Below, piece by piece: positions 35,214 to 44,331 of a stretch of DNA of 64,000 nt (the stretch's first letter is position 1; each line of letters opens with the position of its first letter). The translations under genes and the position numbers were made by a program. The stretch lies in the NCBI GenBank assembly GCA_019747905.1, contig JAIEQG010000020.1:55078-119077 (forward strand), written 5' to 3'. Below the pieces are notes generated by a model that did not search any database, was not told where the DNA came from, and saw nothing but the letters and a program-made list of their open reading frames with translations. This DNA comes from Burkholderiales bacterium. Its GTDB lineage: Bacteria > Pseudomonadota > Gammaproteobacteria > Burkholderiales > Ga0077523.

Positions 35214-36379
35214 TACCGCCCCTCCAGCCTCGACGTCCCGATGAACCCCGCCGCGATGCGCGCGATGGCGATCGCCGTCCACGACAACAACCGATCGAAC
35301 CACGGACGCCTGGCGAGCGATTCGGTCACGATGAGTTCGGCCCCCTTCGCCATGGCTGCTTCGAGTTTCGTCTGCAGTTCGGCTGCGAAGCGCGGATCGT
35401 CCACCACCACGTTGGCCTCGCGCGCCATCAATAGACTCAAGGGGTCGATGTTCGACGAACCGACGGTGGCCCAGTGCCCATCGATCACGGCGACCTTCGC
35501 GTGCAGCCACGCAGCGGTGTAGTCGTGCACCTCCATGCCGGCTGCGAGCAGGCGACCGTGCAACGCGCGAATCGCGTAGTGCACCCAAAAGTACTCGCGC
35601 TTGCCCTGCAGCAGTAGCCGCACCTTGACGCCGCGTTGCGCTGCGGCGCGCAGCTCGCGACGAAACCGTCGACCCGGCAGAAAATACGCGTTCGCGATCA
35701 GGATCTCGCGCTGGGCGGCTTCGATCGCTTCGAGGTAGGCGTCTTCGATCGTCCGGCGATTGCGCAGATTGTCCCGGACCAGGAAAGCCGCGCGCATGCC
35801 CTCAGGATAAGCTGGCGGCGGCGGGCAGGCCTCCATGCGCGGCCCCACGCGCCGTCCGGCCCGCGTCCACTCGACCAGCTTCCACAATCGACGCACCGCG
35901 GCGTGCATGTCGGTGACGATCGGACCTTCCACACGGACGGCGAAATCGAACCGCGGTGCACCTTCGCCGGTGCCGTCACGATCATCGAGGATGTTGATCC
36001 CGCCGCAGAAGCCGATGCGCCGGTCGACCACGACGAGCTTGCGATGCATGCGCCGGAGCCGGTTGCGGCGGAACCGGCCCTTGGCAAGCTCGGGGCGGAA
36101 GACCAGGATCGATACCTTGGCCGCTTCGAGAATGTCGCGCAATGGCTGCACGAGGTTCGACGCGCCGAAACCATCCACCAGCAGCCGCACCGCCACTCCC
36201 CGGCGCGCAGCACGGGCGAGGCATTCGGCGATGCGTCGCCCCGTGGGATCGTTCTCGAAGATGTAGCTTTCGACGTGAACCTCTTCCCGCGCCCCGTCGA
36301 CGGCGGCTTCGACCGCGGGAAAGTACTCGTCGCCGGTCGTCAGCAGCGCGATGCGATTGCCGTCGACCCACTGCATCAT
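35213..36379 (-). CDS. clsB: Cardiolipin synthase B-like phospholipase D family protein
   Basis: A 388-residue membrane-associated enzyme that condenses phosphatidylglycerol into cardiolipin. Two intact HKD motifs are visible: HRKLVVVDRRIGFCGG near residue 110 and HAKVAVIDGHWATVGSSNID near 295. ESYIFENDPTGRRIAE is a further ClsB block. The start overlaps the stop of the endonuclease/phosphatase gene (ATGA), matching the conserved betaproteobacterial order aspS-nudB-EEP-clsB. The palindromic repeat block abuts its 3' end. Confidence 0.86.
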   Translation of the reverse strand: MMQWVDGNRIALLTTGDEYFPAVEAAVDGAREEVHVESYIFENDPTGRRIAECLARAARRGVAVRLLVDGFGASNLVQPLRDILEAAKVSILVFRPELAKGRFRRNRLRRMHRKLVVVDRRIGFCGGINILDDRDGTGEGAPRFDFAVRVEGPIVTDMHAAVRRLWKLVEWTRAGRRVGPRMEACPPPPAYPEGMRAAFLVRDNLRNRRTIEDAYLEAIEAAQREILIANAYFLPGRRFRRELRAAAQRGVKVRLLLQGKREYFWVHYAIRALHGRLLAAGMEVHDYTAAWLHAKVAVIDGHWATVGSSNIDPLSLLMAREANVVVDDPRFAAELQTKLEAAMAKGAELIVTESLARRPWFDRLLSWTAIAIARIAAGFIGTSRLEGR

Positions 36380-37125
36380 GTTCTCGTGAGCAGCGCCGAG
36401 AGACAGACGTGATCGGACAGCTTGGAGAACGAGCGGCCGCGGTGAGCGTGCGCGATCTTCACGCGGAAGCCTCGAACGTAGATGCGATCGAGGTTCAGGA
36501 TCGGCATGCGTGCGGGAAAGCTCGCCGCCGGCCGGCCATGCACCGCCTCGAACACCTCGGACAGTTCGAGGTCGTGGGCGAGCCGATGGCCGGCGCGGCG
36601 CGTCCAGTCGTTGAAGTCACCCGCCACGACAAGCGGCGCACCCGGCGGCACCAGACGGTCGATCCGTTCCTTCAGTCGTTCGATCTGGCGATGGCGCCAC
36701 ACGGCGAACAGGCCGAGATGAACATTGATGCAGTGCAGGCGCTGCGACCAGCCCGGCACCTCGATCTCGCAATGAAGCAGGCCACGGCGTTCGAGCGTCG
36801 ACATCGAGATGTCCTCGTTGTCCCAGTTCGCGATCGGAAACTTGGAAAGGATCGCGTTGCCGTGATGGCCGTGGTCGTACACCGCGTTGCGGCCGTAGGC
36901 GAACTCCGGCCACAGCGTGTCGGCGAGGAACTCGTACTGCGGCGCGGCCGGCCAGTTGGCATGGCGCGCCGCGTGCTGCATGTGCAGCCCCTGCACTTCC
37001 TGCAGGAACACGAGATCGGCACCGACCGCATGCAGCTTCTCGCGCAGGTCGTGCACGGTGAGCTGCCGCTGGAACTGCGAGAAGCCCTTGTGGATGTTGA
37101 AGGTGACGACGTGGAGGGTTTCCAT
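36376..37125 (-). CDS. Endonuclease/exonuclease/phosphatase family protein
   Basis: A 249-residue EEP-fold enzyme. The start at 37125 (METLHVVTFNIHKGFS) opens on the first strand; the longer frame crosses a non-coding duplicate. Active-site marks are FNIHKG, VFLQEVQG (metal Glu), VAGDFNDWT and LSDHVCLSA (catalytic His). In this neighbourhood it is usually co-encoded with ClsB and is thought to act on phosphodiesters such as phospholipid head groups, but the substrate is unproven. Its stop overlaps the clsB start by ATGA. Confidence 0.85.
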   Translation of the reverse strand: METLHVVTFNIHKGFSQFQRQLTVHDLREKLHAVGADLVFLQEVQGLHMQHAARHANWPAAPQYEFLADTLWPEFAYGRNAVYDHGHHGNAILSKFPIANWDNEDISMSTLERRGLLHCEIEVPGWSQRLHCINVHLGLFAVWRHRQIERLKERIDRLVPPGAPLVVAGDFNDWTRRAGHRLAHDLELSEVFEAVHGRPAASFPARMPILNLDRIYVRGFRVKIAHAHRGRSFSKLSDHVCLSALLTRT

Positions 37126-37164
37126 GCGTCGGTTGTCGCGGAAAGCTAGGCCGTGGAAAGTAAG

Positions 37165-37290
37165 CGCAGCATCAAGGCTGGAACTCGAAGTACCGCTCCA
37201 GAAGATTCGCGTCGTCGAAATGCCGCGCGGACACGGTAGCGCGCAGCGCCTGGTGCGGGCAGCGCGGCAGAGGCATTTCGAGGGCAAGTG
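37165..37290 (-). pseudogene. Duplicated, decayed 3' end of the adjacent lipoprotein gene
   Basis: Read on the minus strand, this stretch ends RHFDDANLLERYFEFQP followed by a stop. It is nearly identical to the last residues of the next gene upstream (RHFDDANLMERYFEFQP). At the DNA level about 60 bases match with few differences, offset by about 130 bases. Further upstream the similarity fades. It therefore looks like the tail of a former paralogue or an internal duplication. Confidence 0.7.
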
Positions 37291-37299
37291 GTCGCAGCA

Positions 37300-38739
37300 T
37301 CACGGCTGGAATTCGAAGTACCGCTCCATAAGGTTCGCGTCATCGAAATGCCGTCGGCCCACGAACGCCGTCGCATGCCTTCCCCACTGCCGCATCGCCC
37401 CCGGCTCCTTTACACCCATCGGCCAGAAGAACCAGCGTTCGCCACGCTCGGTGCCGGCGACGATGCCGTCGGGGCCGAACAGGCTGCGGTGACTACCGTC
37501 GCGCAACTGGATCGAGCGCAGGTCGGCGTCGGCAGCGAACCCGAATCCGATGCCGGGCGGATTGCCGTCGATCACGCTCACCCGCTGCAGGTAGTGGGTC
37601 CGCGCCGCGATGCGCAGGGCGATCCGCTGGTCCGGGCCGACGTCCGGCAGCTGCTGAGGCACGAATGCCCACTCGTCGGTCGTGTCGGGTGCGGGCTTGG
37701 CACTCGCACGCGGCGTCGGGAAGAACTGGTGATAGCAACCGCAATTGTGGATCGAATCGTAGATCCAGGGGCGGCCGTCGGGGCCGAGGGTCACACGCCA
37801 GGTGATGCCGTCGAGCCTGCCACCCAAGAGGTCGGCCCGACTGGTCTTCGGGCGCGAGGGGAACCAGAAGCTGTAGACGAGTTGCGTCAGCACCCGGTCG
37901 CCGACCATGGTGTGCGCCACCCGGGCGTAGGTGACGGGATGCGCGATATCGACCTGCGGCGCACCGTCATCGTCGAGCGCCGGGTTGCCGATGCGGTCGT
38001 GGTCGGTGACCGTCTCGATCTCCAGCACCGGCGCGTGGCGTTGCAGGTCTCCCGACAGTGCCGGGTCCAGCCCGTGCAGGGCAGCGATCGACCCGGCGTG
38101 GGGAACGTAGCGTTCCACCGGACCACGCAGAGGCAACTGGTCAAGCGGGGTCGCGAAGGTCTTCGCGGTCTCGCGCTGGTACTTGCGCACGCCCGAAGCG
38201 AAGGGATACTTGGTGAGCGCATACACGCCCGTGACCCGCTTCCAGGTCTGGTAGTCGTCCGGCACCTGGACCGCGGTCGGCGCACTGCCGTCGGCCCGGG
38301 CGGCCGCGAGCAACAGATCGCCACAGGCGTCGAGCGCCGCATCGAAGGGAACGCCGGGAAAAGCCACGTCCGCGCGTGCGATCAGCGGGACCTGTCGATC
38401 GGCCGGAAGATTGGCGAGTTCGATCCGCCGCGCATCGCGATCGAAATCCCGCATGCGGCCGTACCACTCGTCCGCGGGCAGCCGCCCGGCCTGGGCGGCC
38501 GTGAACCGGTCGGTTCGCAGGTAGGGAAATCCGGGCACGGCATGGACGCCGCCATCCCGGACCTTGGCGGCATCGACAGCCTCGTCGGTCGCCGTGACTA
38601 GACGAGCACACGCGGCAACCTGCGGATCATGGTCGAGGGTGCGGGCCGGAAACGGGGCGGCGCGATAAGCCGGCGTGGCCGCACAGGCGGCCAGCGTCAG
38701 CAACCCGGCCAGGGCGGCGAAGGAGCGCAACGGAGTCAT
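37300..38739 (-). CDS. Lipoprotein of unknown function
   Basis: A 479-residue exported protein. The lipobox LLTLAAC puts the acylated cysteine at residue 19. The mature protein is hydrophilic and mixed alpha/beta, with ALTKYPFASGVRKYQRET and a block with HNCGCYHQFFPTP in the middle, where two cysteines and histidines could bind a metal. It ends HFDDANLMERYFEFQP, a tail duplicated just downstream. I do not recognise a family name. The start ATG overlaps the stop of the SRPBCC gene (ATGA), so the two are translated together. Confidence 0.75.
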   Translation of the reverse strand: MTPLRSFAALAGLLTLAACAATPAYRAAPFPARTLDHDPQVAACARLVTATDEAVDAAKVRDGGVHAVPGFPYLRTDRFTAAQAGRLPADEWYGRMRDFDRDARRIELANLPADRQVPLIARADVAFPGVPFDAALDACGDLLLAAARADGSAPTAVQVPDDYQTWKRVTGVYALTKYPFASGVRKYQRETAKTFATPLDQLPLRGPVERYVPHAGSIAALHGLDPALSGDLQRHAPVLEIETVTDHDRIGNPALDDDGAPQVDIAHPVTYARVAHTMVGDRVLTQLVYSFWFPSRPKTSRADLLGGRLDGITWRVTLGPDGRPWIYDSIHNCGCYHQFFPTPRASAKPAPDTTDEWAFVPQQLPDVGPDQRIALRIAARTHYLQRVSVIDGNPPGIGFGFAADADLRSIQLRDGSHRSLFGPDGIVAGTERGERWFFWPMGVKEPGAMRQWGRHATAFVGRRHFDDANLMERYFEFQP

Positions 38740-39293
38740 GGCCGGACGAGCGCCACGCGGCGCTGGATCTCTTTCACCACCGTGAACTGGCGGCCGATCG
38801 CCCGCTTGACCGCCGCGGTCTCGACCAGGTCCGGGAGCCAGAATCCGGGCACGATGCGGCCTGTGTATGTGAATCGCAGCGTGCCCCCCTCGGTCTTGAG
38901 TTCGTAGCGCCCGTCCATTTCCTTGAAGCTGCCGGCTACGGCCCGCGAAGTCACCCATTCGTAAGGAAATTCGACGATCTCGAGCCGAACCTCGATCGAC
39001 CGGCGCAGCAGGAACAGACTCGCCGCTCCCTTCTGCTCCACCAGGACGTTGTTGCCGTTGCGCATGATGACACGGCTTTCGGTCATGTCGGGAATGAAGC
39101 GCGTGAGCCCCTCGTAATCGGTGAGCACCGCCCAGGCCTGCTCGGGCGTTGCTTCCAGCTCGTGGAATGCCTCGACGACCACCGCGGCGCCGTCGCGGTG
39201 AGCGGAAATGGTCTGCCCTTGCACGGCCGGCGAAACGCACAGTGCCGCCACGCAGAGCCACCGGGAAAGGGTCAGGACAGCCGCTCGCTGCAT
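38736..39293 (-). CDS. Exported SRPBCC/START-like protein
   Basis: A 185-residue exported member of the SRPBCC (polyketide cyclase/START-like) hydrophobic-pocket fold. The signal peptide ends SPAVQGQ. Fold marks are VVVEAFHELEATPEQAWAVL, the YEGLTRFIPDMTESRV helix-strand and GTLRFTYTGRIVPGFWLPD. Start MQRAAVL at 39293 is taken; a second in-frame start lies 5 codons earlier. It is coupled to the lipoprotein gene by an ATGA overlap. Periplasmic location suggests binding of a lipid or hydrophobic ligand, unlike the RatA/PYR types in the cytoplasm. Confidence 0.78.
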   Translation of the reverse strand: MQRAAVLTLSRWLCVAALCVSPAVQGQTISAHRDGAAVVVEAFHELEATPEQAWAVLTDYEGLTRFIPDMTESRVIMRNGNNVLVEQKGAASLFLLRRSIEVRLEIVEFPYEWVTSRAVAGSFKEMDGRYELKTEGGTLRFTYTGRIVPGFWLPDLVETAAVKRAIGRQFTVVKEIQRRVALVRP

Positions 39294-39324
39294 CGCTCTT
39301 GGGACCACGATGCCGGGACGGGGT

Positions 39325-39777
39325 TTAGCGGTCGAGGCTGGATTTTTCGGGAAGCCTGCGGATGGCGGCCGCGTTGCTCGAGGAGAAGCAACGCTCCGCG
39401 GCCTCTTCCCAAGGCAGCCAGACGTGGTCGAGGTGCTCGCGGGGCTCCAGCCGGACCGGCAGGCGGGCGGGCACTTCCAGGCCGAATACGTGTTCGGTAT
39501 TGCGCGTCACGCCCGGCGCGTAGCGCCATTGCCATTGCGGGTAGATGTCGTAGACGTTCTGGTAGCGCCAGTCGGTCAGGCGGTGTTGCGAGACGTCGAT
39601 GCCGGTTTCCTCCATCACCTCGCGTGCCGCGGTCGCCTCGAGCGGTTCGTCCTCGTGTTCGAGGCTGCCGGTGACGGATTGCCAGAACCCGGGGTGATCC
39701 GCGCGCTCGATCAGTAGCACTTCGAGTTGGGGGGTATGGATGACCACGAGGACGGAGCGGGGGATCTTGTAGGGCAT
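39325..39777 (-). CDS. nudB: Dihydroneopterin triphosphate diphosphatase (Nudix, NudB-like)
   Basis: A 150-residue Nudix hydrolase. The start MPYKIPRSVLVVIHTPQ is typical of NudB. The Nudix box GSLEHEDEPLEATAAREVMEETG is complete in its REVMEETG core but has one extra residue in the x5 spacer compared with the strict consensus, a known variation. The gene sits between aspS and the EEP gene as in many betaproteobacteria. The enzyme removes pyrophosphate from dihydroneopterin triphosphate in folate synthesis. Two arrays of CTTCGTG repeats separate it from aspS. Confidence 0.85.
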   Translation of the reverse strand: MPYKIPRSVLVVIHTPQLEVLLIERADHPGFWQSVTGSLEHEDEPLEATAAREVMEETGIDVSQHRLTDWRYQNVYDIYPQWQWRYAPGVTRNTEHVFGLEVPARLPVRLEPREHLDHVWLPWEEAAERCFSSSNAAAIRRLPEKSSLDR

Positions 39778-39796
39778 CTGAGAACCACAGCTTGAA

Positions 39797-39833
39797 CCAC
39801 GAAGGGCACGAAGGACACGAAGGCCCACGAAGG
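39797..39833. repeat. CACGAAGG repeat array, left
   Basis: Four copies of the octamer (CACGAAGG with small spacers) in tandem after the aspS gene block; the opposite orientation recurs at 39894-39928. Together they can form a long imperfect hairpin between aspS and nudB. Confidence 0.6.
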
Positions 39834-39893
39834 AAATCCCCCCTGCTATCCACAACTGCAAGCACCGAGATTACCGTCGCTCCCTTTGCCTTA

Positions 39894-39928
39894 CTTCGTG
39901 TTCCTTCGTGTCCTTCGCGTCCTTCGTG
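39894..39928. repeat. CTTCGTG repeat array, right
   Basis: CTTCGTG appears three times, with one CTTCGCG, in the inverse orientation to the array at 39797-39833. The pair flanks a 60-base loop just downstream of aspS. Confidence 0.6.
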
Positions 39929-39949
39929 TTGAAAGCGGTCTGCCTTTTC

Positions 39950-41710
39950 CTACCGCACCTTGATGTGAAGCTCCCGCAGCTGCTTCTCGTCCACCGGGCT
40001 CGGCGCTTTCACCATCAGGTCTTGCGCACGCTGCGTCTTCGGGAACGCGATCACGTCCCGGATCGACTCCGCCCCGGTCATCAGCGTGACCATGCGATCG
40101 AGGCCGAAGGCAATGCCGCCGTGGGGCGGCGCACCGTACTGGAGCGCATCGAGCAGGAAACCGAACTTCTGCTGCGCTTCTTCCGGGCCGATATCGAGCG
40201 CGGTGAAGACTTTCGACTGGATGTCCTGCCGGTGGATACGGACCGACCCCCCACCCATCTCCCAGCCGTTCAGCACCATGTCGTAGGCCTTCGCCGTGGC
40301 CTTGCCCGGATCGCTGTCGAGGAAATGCTCGTGGCCGTCCTGCGGGCTGGTGAAGGGGTGATGCAGTGCGTCCCAGCGCTTCTCGTCTTCGTTCCACTCG
40401 AACATGGGGAAATCGACGACCCACAGGGGCTTCCATTCCTTCACCGCGAGACCGCGGTCGTGGCCGACCTTCGAACGCAGGGCGCCGAGTGAGTCGTTGA
40501 CCACCTTGGCCTTGTCGGCACCGAAGAAGATCAGGTCACCGTTCTCCGCACCGGTCTCGCGCATGATGCGGGCGATGACCGGCTCGGGCAGGAACTTGAG
40601 GATCGGCGACTGCAGGCCCTCCACGCCCTTGGTCCAGTCGTTGACCTTGATGTACGCGAGCCCCTTCGCGCCGTAGATGGCGACGAACTGGGTGTAGTCG
40701 TCGATCTCCTTGCGCGACAGCGTTCCACCGCCGGGTACGCGCAATGCCGCGACGCGGCCGTTGGGCATGATCGCGGCTTCGCGGAACACCTTGAAGTCCA
40801 CGTCGCGCATGACGTCGGTGAGCTCGGTGAGCTCCAGCGGCACGCGCAGGTCGGGCTTGTCGGAGCCGTACTTCGACATCGCCTCGGCAAAGGTGAGCCG
40901 CGGAAACGGATTGGCAAGCTCGATGCCCATGGTTTCCTTGAAAATGGCGCGCACCATCTCTTCCATCAACCCGGTGATCTCGGCCACACCGAGGAAAGAG
41001 GTTTCGATGTCGATCTGCGTGAACTCGGGTTGCCGATCGGCGCGCAGGTCCTCGTCGCGGAAGCACTTGGTGATCTGGTAGTAGCGATCGAACCCCGACA
41101 TCATCAGCAGCTGCTTGAAGAGCTGCGGCGACTGCGGCAGCGCGAAGAACTCGCCGTGATGCACGCGCGAGGGCACGAGGTAGTCGCGCGCGCCTTCCGG
41201 TGTCGACTTGGTGAGCATCGGCGTTTCCACATCGATGAAACCCTGCGAATCGAGATAGCGCCGCACAGCCATCGCCACCTTGTAGCGCAGCCGCAGGTTC
41301 TGCTGCATCGGCGGACGGCGCAGGTCGAGATAGCGATACTCGAGGCGGATGGTCTCGGAGATGTTCTCGTCGTCCATCTGGAACGGCGGCGTGAGGGCGG
41401 TGTTGAGGATCTCGATCGACTTCGCGAGCACCTCGATCTCGCCGCTCTTCAGGTTGGCGTTGGTGGTGCCTTGCGGCCGCTCGCGCACCTTGCCTTCCAC
41501 TTTGACCACGAATTCGCTGCGCACGCGATCGGCAGTGGCGAAGGTGTCGGGCGTATCGGGGTCGATCACGACCTGGACCAGCCCTTCGCGATCGCGCAGG
41601 TCGATGAAGATCACCCCGCCATGATCGCGCCGCCGGTGCACCCACCCGCACAGGGTGACGGTTTGTCCGAGATAGCTCTTGTCGATGAGTCCGCAGTAGT
41701 TGGTACGCAT
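39950..41710 (-). CDS. aspS: Aspartyl-tRNA synthetase
   Basis: A 586-residue bacterial-type class II synthetase. The anticodon-binding domain starts [20 protein letters not shown]; motif 2 is [20 protein letters not shown]; the catalytic motif 3 is [13 protein letters not shown]. The bacterial GAD insertion occupies the region between motifs 2 and 3. Length and start are normal. It lies between the DUF502 gene and nudB, 29 bases after the former, in the standard betaproteobacterial arrangement. Confidence 0.97.
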   Translation of the reverse strand: MRTNYCGLIDKSYLGQTVTLCGWVHRRRDHGGVIFIDLRDREGLVQVVIDPDTPDTFATADRVRSEFVVKVEGKVRERPQGTTNANLKSGEIEVLAKSIEILNTALTPPFQMDDENISETIRLEYRYLDLRRPPMQQNLRLRYKVAMAVRRYLDSQGFIDVETPMLTKSTPEGARDYLVPSRVHHGEFFALPQSPQLFKQLLMMSGFDRYYQITKCFRDEDLRADRQPEFTQIDIETSFLGVAEITGLMEEMVRAIFKETMGIELANPFPRLTFAEAMSKYGSDKPDLRVPLELTELTDVMRDVDFKVFREAAIMPNGRVAALRVPGGGTLSRKEIDDYTQFVAIYGAKGLAYIKVNDWTKGVEGLQSPILKFLPEPVIARIMRETGAENGDLIFFGADKAKVVNDSLGALRSKVGHDRGLAVKEWKPLWVVDFPMFEWNEDEKRWDALHHPFTSPQDGHEHFLDSDPGKATAKAYDMVLNGWEMGGGSVRIHRQDIQSKVFTALDIGPEEAQQKFGFLLDALQYGAPPHGGIAFGLDRMVTLMTGAESIRDVIAFPKTQRAQDLMVKAPSPVDEKQLRELHIKVR

Positions 41711-41739
41711 GAATACTCGATGGATGGAATGGGTCTGGT

Positions 41740-42357
41740 TCAGGGCTTCGCGGACACGCGGCGCGGCGGCACCGGTGGCGGCACGACGCCCATGGAAATG
41801 ATGTACTTGAGCGCCTCGTCGACGCTCATGTCGAGCTCGACCACGTCCTTGCGCTGCAGGATCACGAAGTAGCCGCCGGTGGGGTTCGGCGTCGTGGGCA
41901 CGTAGACGCTCACGTAGTCGCCTTCCAGATGATTGACCACGTCGCCCCCGGGCGTGCCGGTCAGGAAGGCGATGGTCCACATGCCTTCACGCGGCCATTC
42001 GACCAGCAGCGCCTTTCGGAACGCCTCGCCCTTGGACGAGAACAGCGTGTCGGAGACCTGCTTCACGCTGTTGTAGATCGACTTCACCACCGGGATGCGG
42101 CCGAGGATCGACTCCCAGACACGCACCAGCCGCTGGCCGAGGATGTTGGCGGCGAACACCCCGGTCACCAGCACGATCAGCACGGTCAGCAACGCGCCGA
42201 GGCCCGGCACGTCGAAACCCAGCCAGGCGCGCGGGCGCCATGCGGCCGGCAACAGCAGCAGGCTCTGGTCCATGGTGGTGACCAGGGCGTGCAGCACCCA
42301 GAGGGTGATGCCGAGGGGCACCCAGATCAGCAGTCCGGTGATGAGGTAGCGTCGCAT
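41740..42357 (-). CDS. DUF502 family inner-membrane protein
   Basis: A 205-residue protein with two transmembrane helices (residues 4-26 and 55-78) and a soluble C-terminal half containing [17 protein letters not shown] and [18 protein letters not shown], the DUF502 signature. The function is unknown. It is conserved next to aspS and fmdB in beta- and gammaproteobacteria. The C-terminus ends with a proline-rich PPPVPPRR tail. It is 30 bases before aspS. Confidence 0.9.
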   Translation of the reverse strand: MRRYLITGLLIWVPLGITLWVLHALVTTMDQSLLLLPAAWRPRAWLGFDVPGLGALLTVLIVLVTGVFAANILGQRLVRVWESILGRIPVVKSIYNSVKQVSDTLFSSKGEAFRKALLVEWPREGMWTIAFLTGTPGGDVVNHLEGDYVSVYVPTTPNPTGGYFVILQRKDVVELDMSVDEALKYIISMGVVPPPVPPRRVSAKP

Positions 42358-42439
42358 GGAAACAATTACGCGGAAGGTGTGGCGTCACACGCTTCCGCGT
42401 CGGTGTCGTCGTGGCCGCGCCGTGGCGCGGAAGAAGGAG

Positions 42440-42520
42440 GCGAAGTCAGCACCGCCGGGCCGCCCCAGGGTCCTGCAGCGCCCCCTTAAGGGGGCAGCGA
42501 CCGAAGAGAGCGTGGGGGAG
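42440..42520. repeat. Betaproteobacterial GC-rich intergenic element with GCCCCCTTAAGGGGGC core
   Basis: A perfect 16-base palindrome (42480-42495) lies inside a stretch reading GGGCCGCCCCAGGG, CTGCAGCGCCCC, then GGCAGCGACC and GTGGGGGAG. I recognise this layout as an interspersed element common in Burkholderiales-type genomes. It lies between fmdB and the DUF502 gene and may attenuate transcription. Confidence 0.5.
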
Positions 42521-42529
42521 ACTCCGATT

Positions 42530-42835
42530 TCAGTGACAGGCGCAGTTGCTGCCGCAGGCAGCAGCGGGCGCTGTGTCGGTCTTGGCCTTGTCGCCGCCGC
42601 TCTCGGTCTTGGTTTCCCCGCCGCCCTCGGCCTTGGCGGCTGCCGGCTTGGAACCGCCCTTGAAGTCGGTGGCGTACCACCCGCTGCCCTTCAACTGGAA
42701 ACCGGCCGCGGAAATCAGTTTCGTCATGGCGGACTGGCCGCAGGCGGGGCAGACCTCGATCGGAGCGTCGCTGATCTTCTGCAGGAACTCCTTTTCCTGC
42801 CCGCAACTGCCGCAGCGGTACTCGTAGATCGGCAT
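42530..42835 (-). CDS. FmdB family zinc ribbon protein
   Basis: A 101-residue protein starting MPIYEYRCGSCGQEKEFLQKI. Two CxxC pairs (CGSC and CPAC) form the zinc ribbon. The ISAAGFQLKGSGWYATD block is typical. The tail is a low-complexity Lys/Ala/Gly/Thr stretch ending CGSNCACH, i.e. extra cysteines and histidine that may bind metal. It is first in the fmdB-DUF502-aspS operon. The role is unknown; it has been associated with regulation in methylotrophs. Confidence 0.9.
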   Translation of the reverse strand: MPIYEYRCGSCGQEKEFLQKISDAPIEVCPACGQSAMTKLISAAGFQLKGSGWYATDFKGGSKPAAAKAEGGGETKTESGGDKAKTDTAPAAACGSNCACH

Positions 42836-42952
42836 GATATCTCCCGGAAAAAGAAGCGGAATTATAACCATGGCGCCGGTGCGGCGCACTCGAGCGTCAT
42901 TTTGGGACGCAGGCTGGTCAATCCAAGGGCCGCGCACCGCTAAAATCTGTCG

Positions 42953-43717
42953 ATGCTGAATACCACCCGCTGGCCCTATCCACGCATCATCGCCCACCGC
43001 GGCGGCGGTACCGTCGCCCCCGAAAACACCCTGGTCGCCCTGCGGGTGGCGGCCTCCATGGGCTTCGGTGGGGTCGAATTCGACGTCAAGCTGGCCCGAT
43101 TCGGCGTGCCCGTCCTGATGCACGACGACACCCTGGACCGGACGACCGATGGGAGCGGGCCCGTGGTCGAGCGGGACGCCGCCGAGCTGCGGGGTCTCGA
43201 CGCGGGCATCTGGTTCGCCAACGAATTCGCGGGGGAGCAGGTACCGACATTCGACGCAGCCGCCACCCTGTGCCGGTCGCTGGGTCTGTGGGCGAACGTC
43301 GAGATCAAGCCCGACGACACCAATCCCGAGGAAACCGGCCGGATCGTGGCCGGCCTGGCAGCGCGCTACTGGAAGGACGCCAGCCCGGCGCCCCTCCTCT
43401 CCTCGTTCGCGGAAGACGCCCTGGCCGCCGCCCGGGACGCAGCGCCCGAGTTGCCCCGCGCCCTGCTGGTCGAGGATCTCCCGGCGGACTGGCGCCGCCG
43501 CACCGAGGCGCTCGGCTGCCGCGCCCTGCACTGCCGCCACGATGGCATCACCGCCGCCCTGGTCGAGGCTGTCCACGAAGCCGGCCTGGGGATCCTGGCG
43601 TACACCGTCAACGACCCCGGGCTAGCCTATGGGCTGTTCGAGATGGGCGTGGACGCGATCGTGACGGATGAGCTGCGGGATATCCGGCCGGATTTCCTGA
43701 CTGCGGCGGGGCGATAG
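42953..43717 (+). CDS. ugpQ: Cytosolic glycerophosphodiester phosphodiesterase (UgpQ-like)
   Basis: A 254-residue TIM-barrel enzyme that cleaves glycerophosphodiesters to glycerol 3-phosphate. Active-site motifs are IAHRGGGTVAPENTL (catalytic His-Arg), GVEFDVKLARFGVPVLMHDD (Glu/Asp metal ligands, second His) and NVEIKP. There is no signal peptide, in contrast with the exported GDPD at 27523. It is transcribed divergently from fmdB, 118 bases apart. A palindromic element follows. Confidence 0.9.
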   Translation: MLNTTRWPYPRIIAHRGGGTVAPENTLVALRVAASMGFGGVEFDVKLARFGVPVLMHDDTLDRTTDGSGPVVERDAAELRGLDAGIWFANEFAGEQVPTFDAAATLCRSLGLWANVEIKPDDTNPEETGRIVAGLAARYWKDASPAPLLSSFAEDALAAARDAAPELPRALLVEDLPADWRRRTEALGCRALHCRHDGITAALVEAVHEAGLGILAYTVNDPGLAYGLFEMGVDAIVTDELRDIRPDFLTAAGR

Positions 43718-43740
43718 TCGGGGCCCCAATGGCTGGGTGG

Positions 43741-43829
43741 CCCCCATCGCAACCTTCCCCCGGCAGAGCCGGGGGAAGGAGCCGTACACCCCTTCCCCCA
43801 CGCCAGTGGGGGAAGGTCGGGATGGGGGC
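43741..43829. repeat. Composite palindromic repeat element (two hairpins), most complete copy
   Basis: This copy shows the full layout: outer CCCCCATCGCAA on the left and GTCGGGATGGGGGC on the right, enclosing CCTTCCCCCGGC/GCCGGGGGAAGG (43753-43779) and CTTCCCCCAC/GTGGGGGAAG, with a short spacer. It separates two genes on the same strand. Confidence 0.85.
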
Positions 43830-43869
43830 AACGCGGTAGACTCCAGATCAGCCACCAGCCGAGGTGCCC

Positions 43870-44274
43870 ATGACTTCGCGTTCGATACGGGGAATCGCCG
43901 TGGCCGCCCTGCTGGCGGCGTCCGTGTTCGCACCCGGCTGCGCCACCAAGAAGGAACCGGTCTACAAGACCTACTACTACCGGTGCAGCGACACCTCGCG
44001 CTTCGCGGTCAAGGAAATGGACAAGAACCGCGTGGAACTGGCGCGCGGCCCCAACCGCTACGTGCTGAAGCCGGTCGAGGTGGCGAGCGGGACCAAGTTC
44101 GCGAGCGACAAGGCGAGCTACTGGAACAAGGGCGACGAGGTGGTCTTCGAGGTCAAGGAAAAGACCTACACCGGCTGCAAGCTGGACAGCGTGCAGAGCA
44201 GCGACGAAGCGATCCGCCGGCTCCAGATCAATCTGCCGTCGGACACCGGCGGCGGGACCAACCAGGAAAAGTAG
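43870..44274 (+). CDS. MliC-like lysozyme-inhibitor lipoprotein
   Basis: A 134-residue exported protein. The signal ends FAPGC, a plausible lipobox. The mature domain reads YYYRCSDTSRFAVKEMDKNR and SYWNKGDEVVFEVKEKTYTGC, the beta-barrel pattern of MliC/PliC lysozyme inhibitors (Cys pair, WNKGDE block and final YTGC). It probably protects against lysozyme at the envelope. GAGGTG precedes the ATG; a GTG two codons earlier is possible. The C-terminal end carries a Gly-rich tail. Confidence 0.75.
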   Translation: MTSRSIRGIAVAALLAASVFAPGCATKKEPVYKTYYYRCSDTSRFAVKEMDKNRVELARGPNRYVLKPVEVASGTKFASDKASYWNKGDEVVFEVKEKTYTGCKLDSVQSSDEAIRRLQINLPSDTGGGTNQEK

Positions 44275-44331
44275 GGTCGAGCTGGAAGCGTCGGCCGCCC
44301 GACCCGGCCCGATCCCGTTCGAGCCCGGCCG

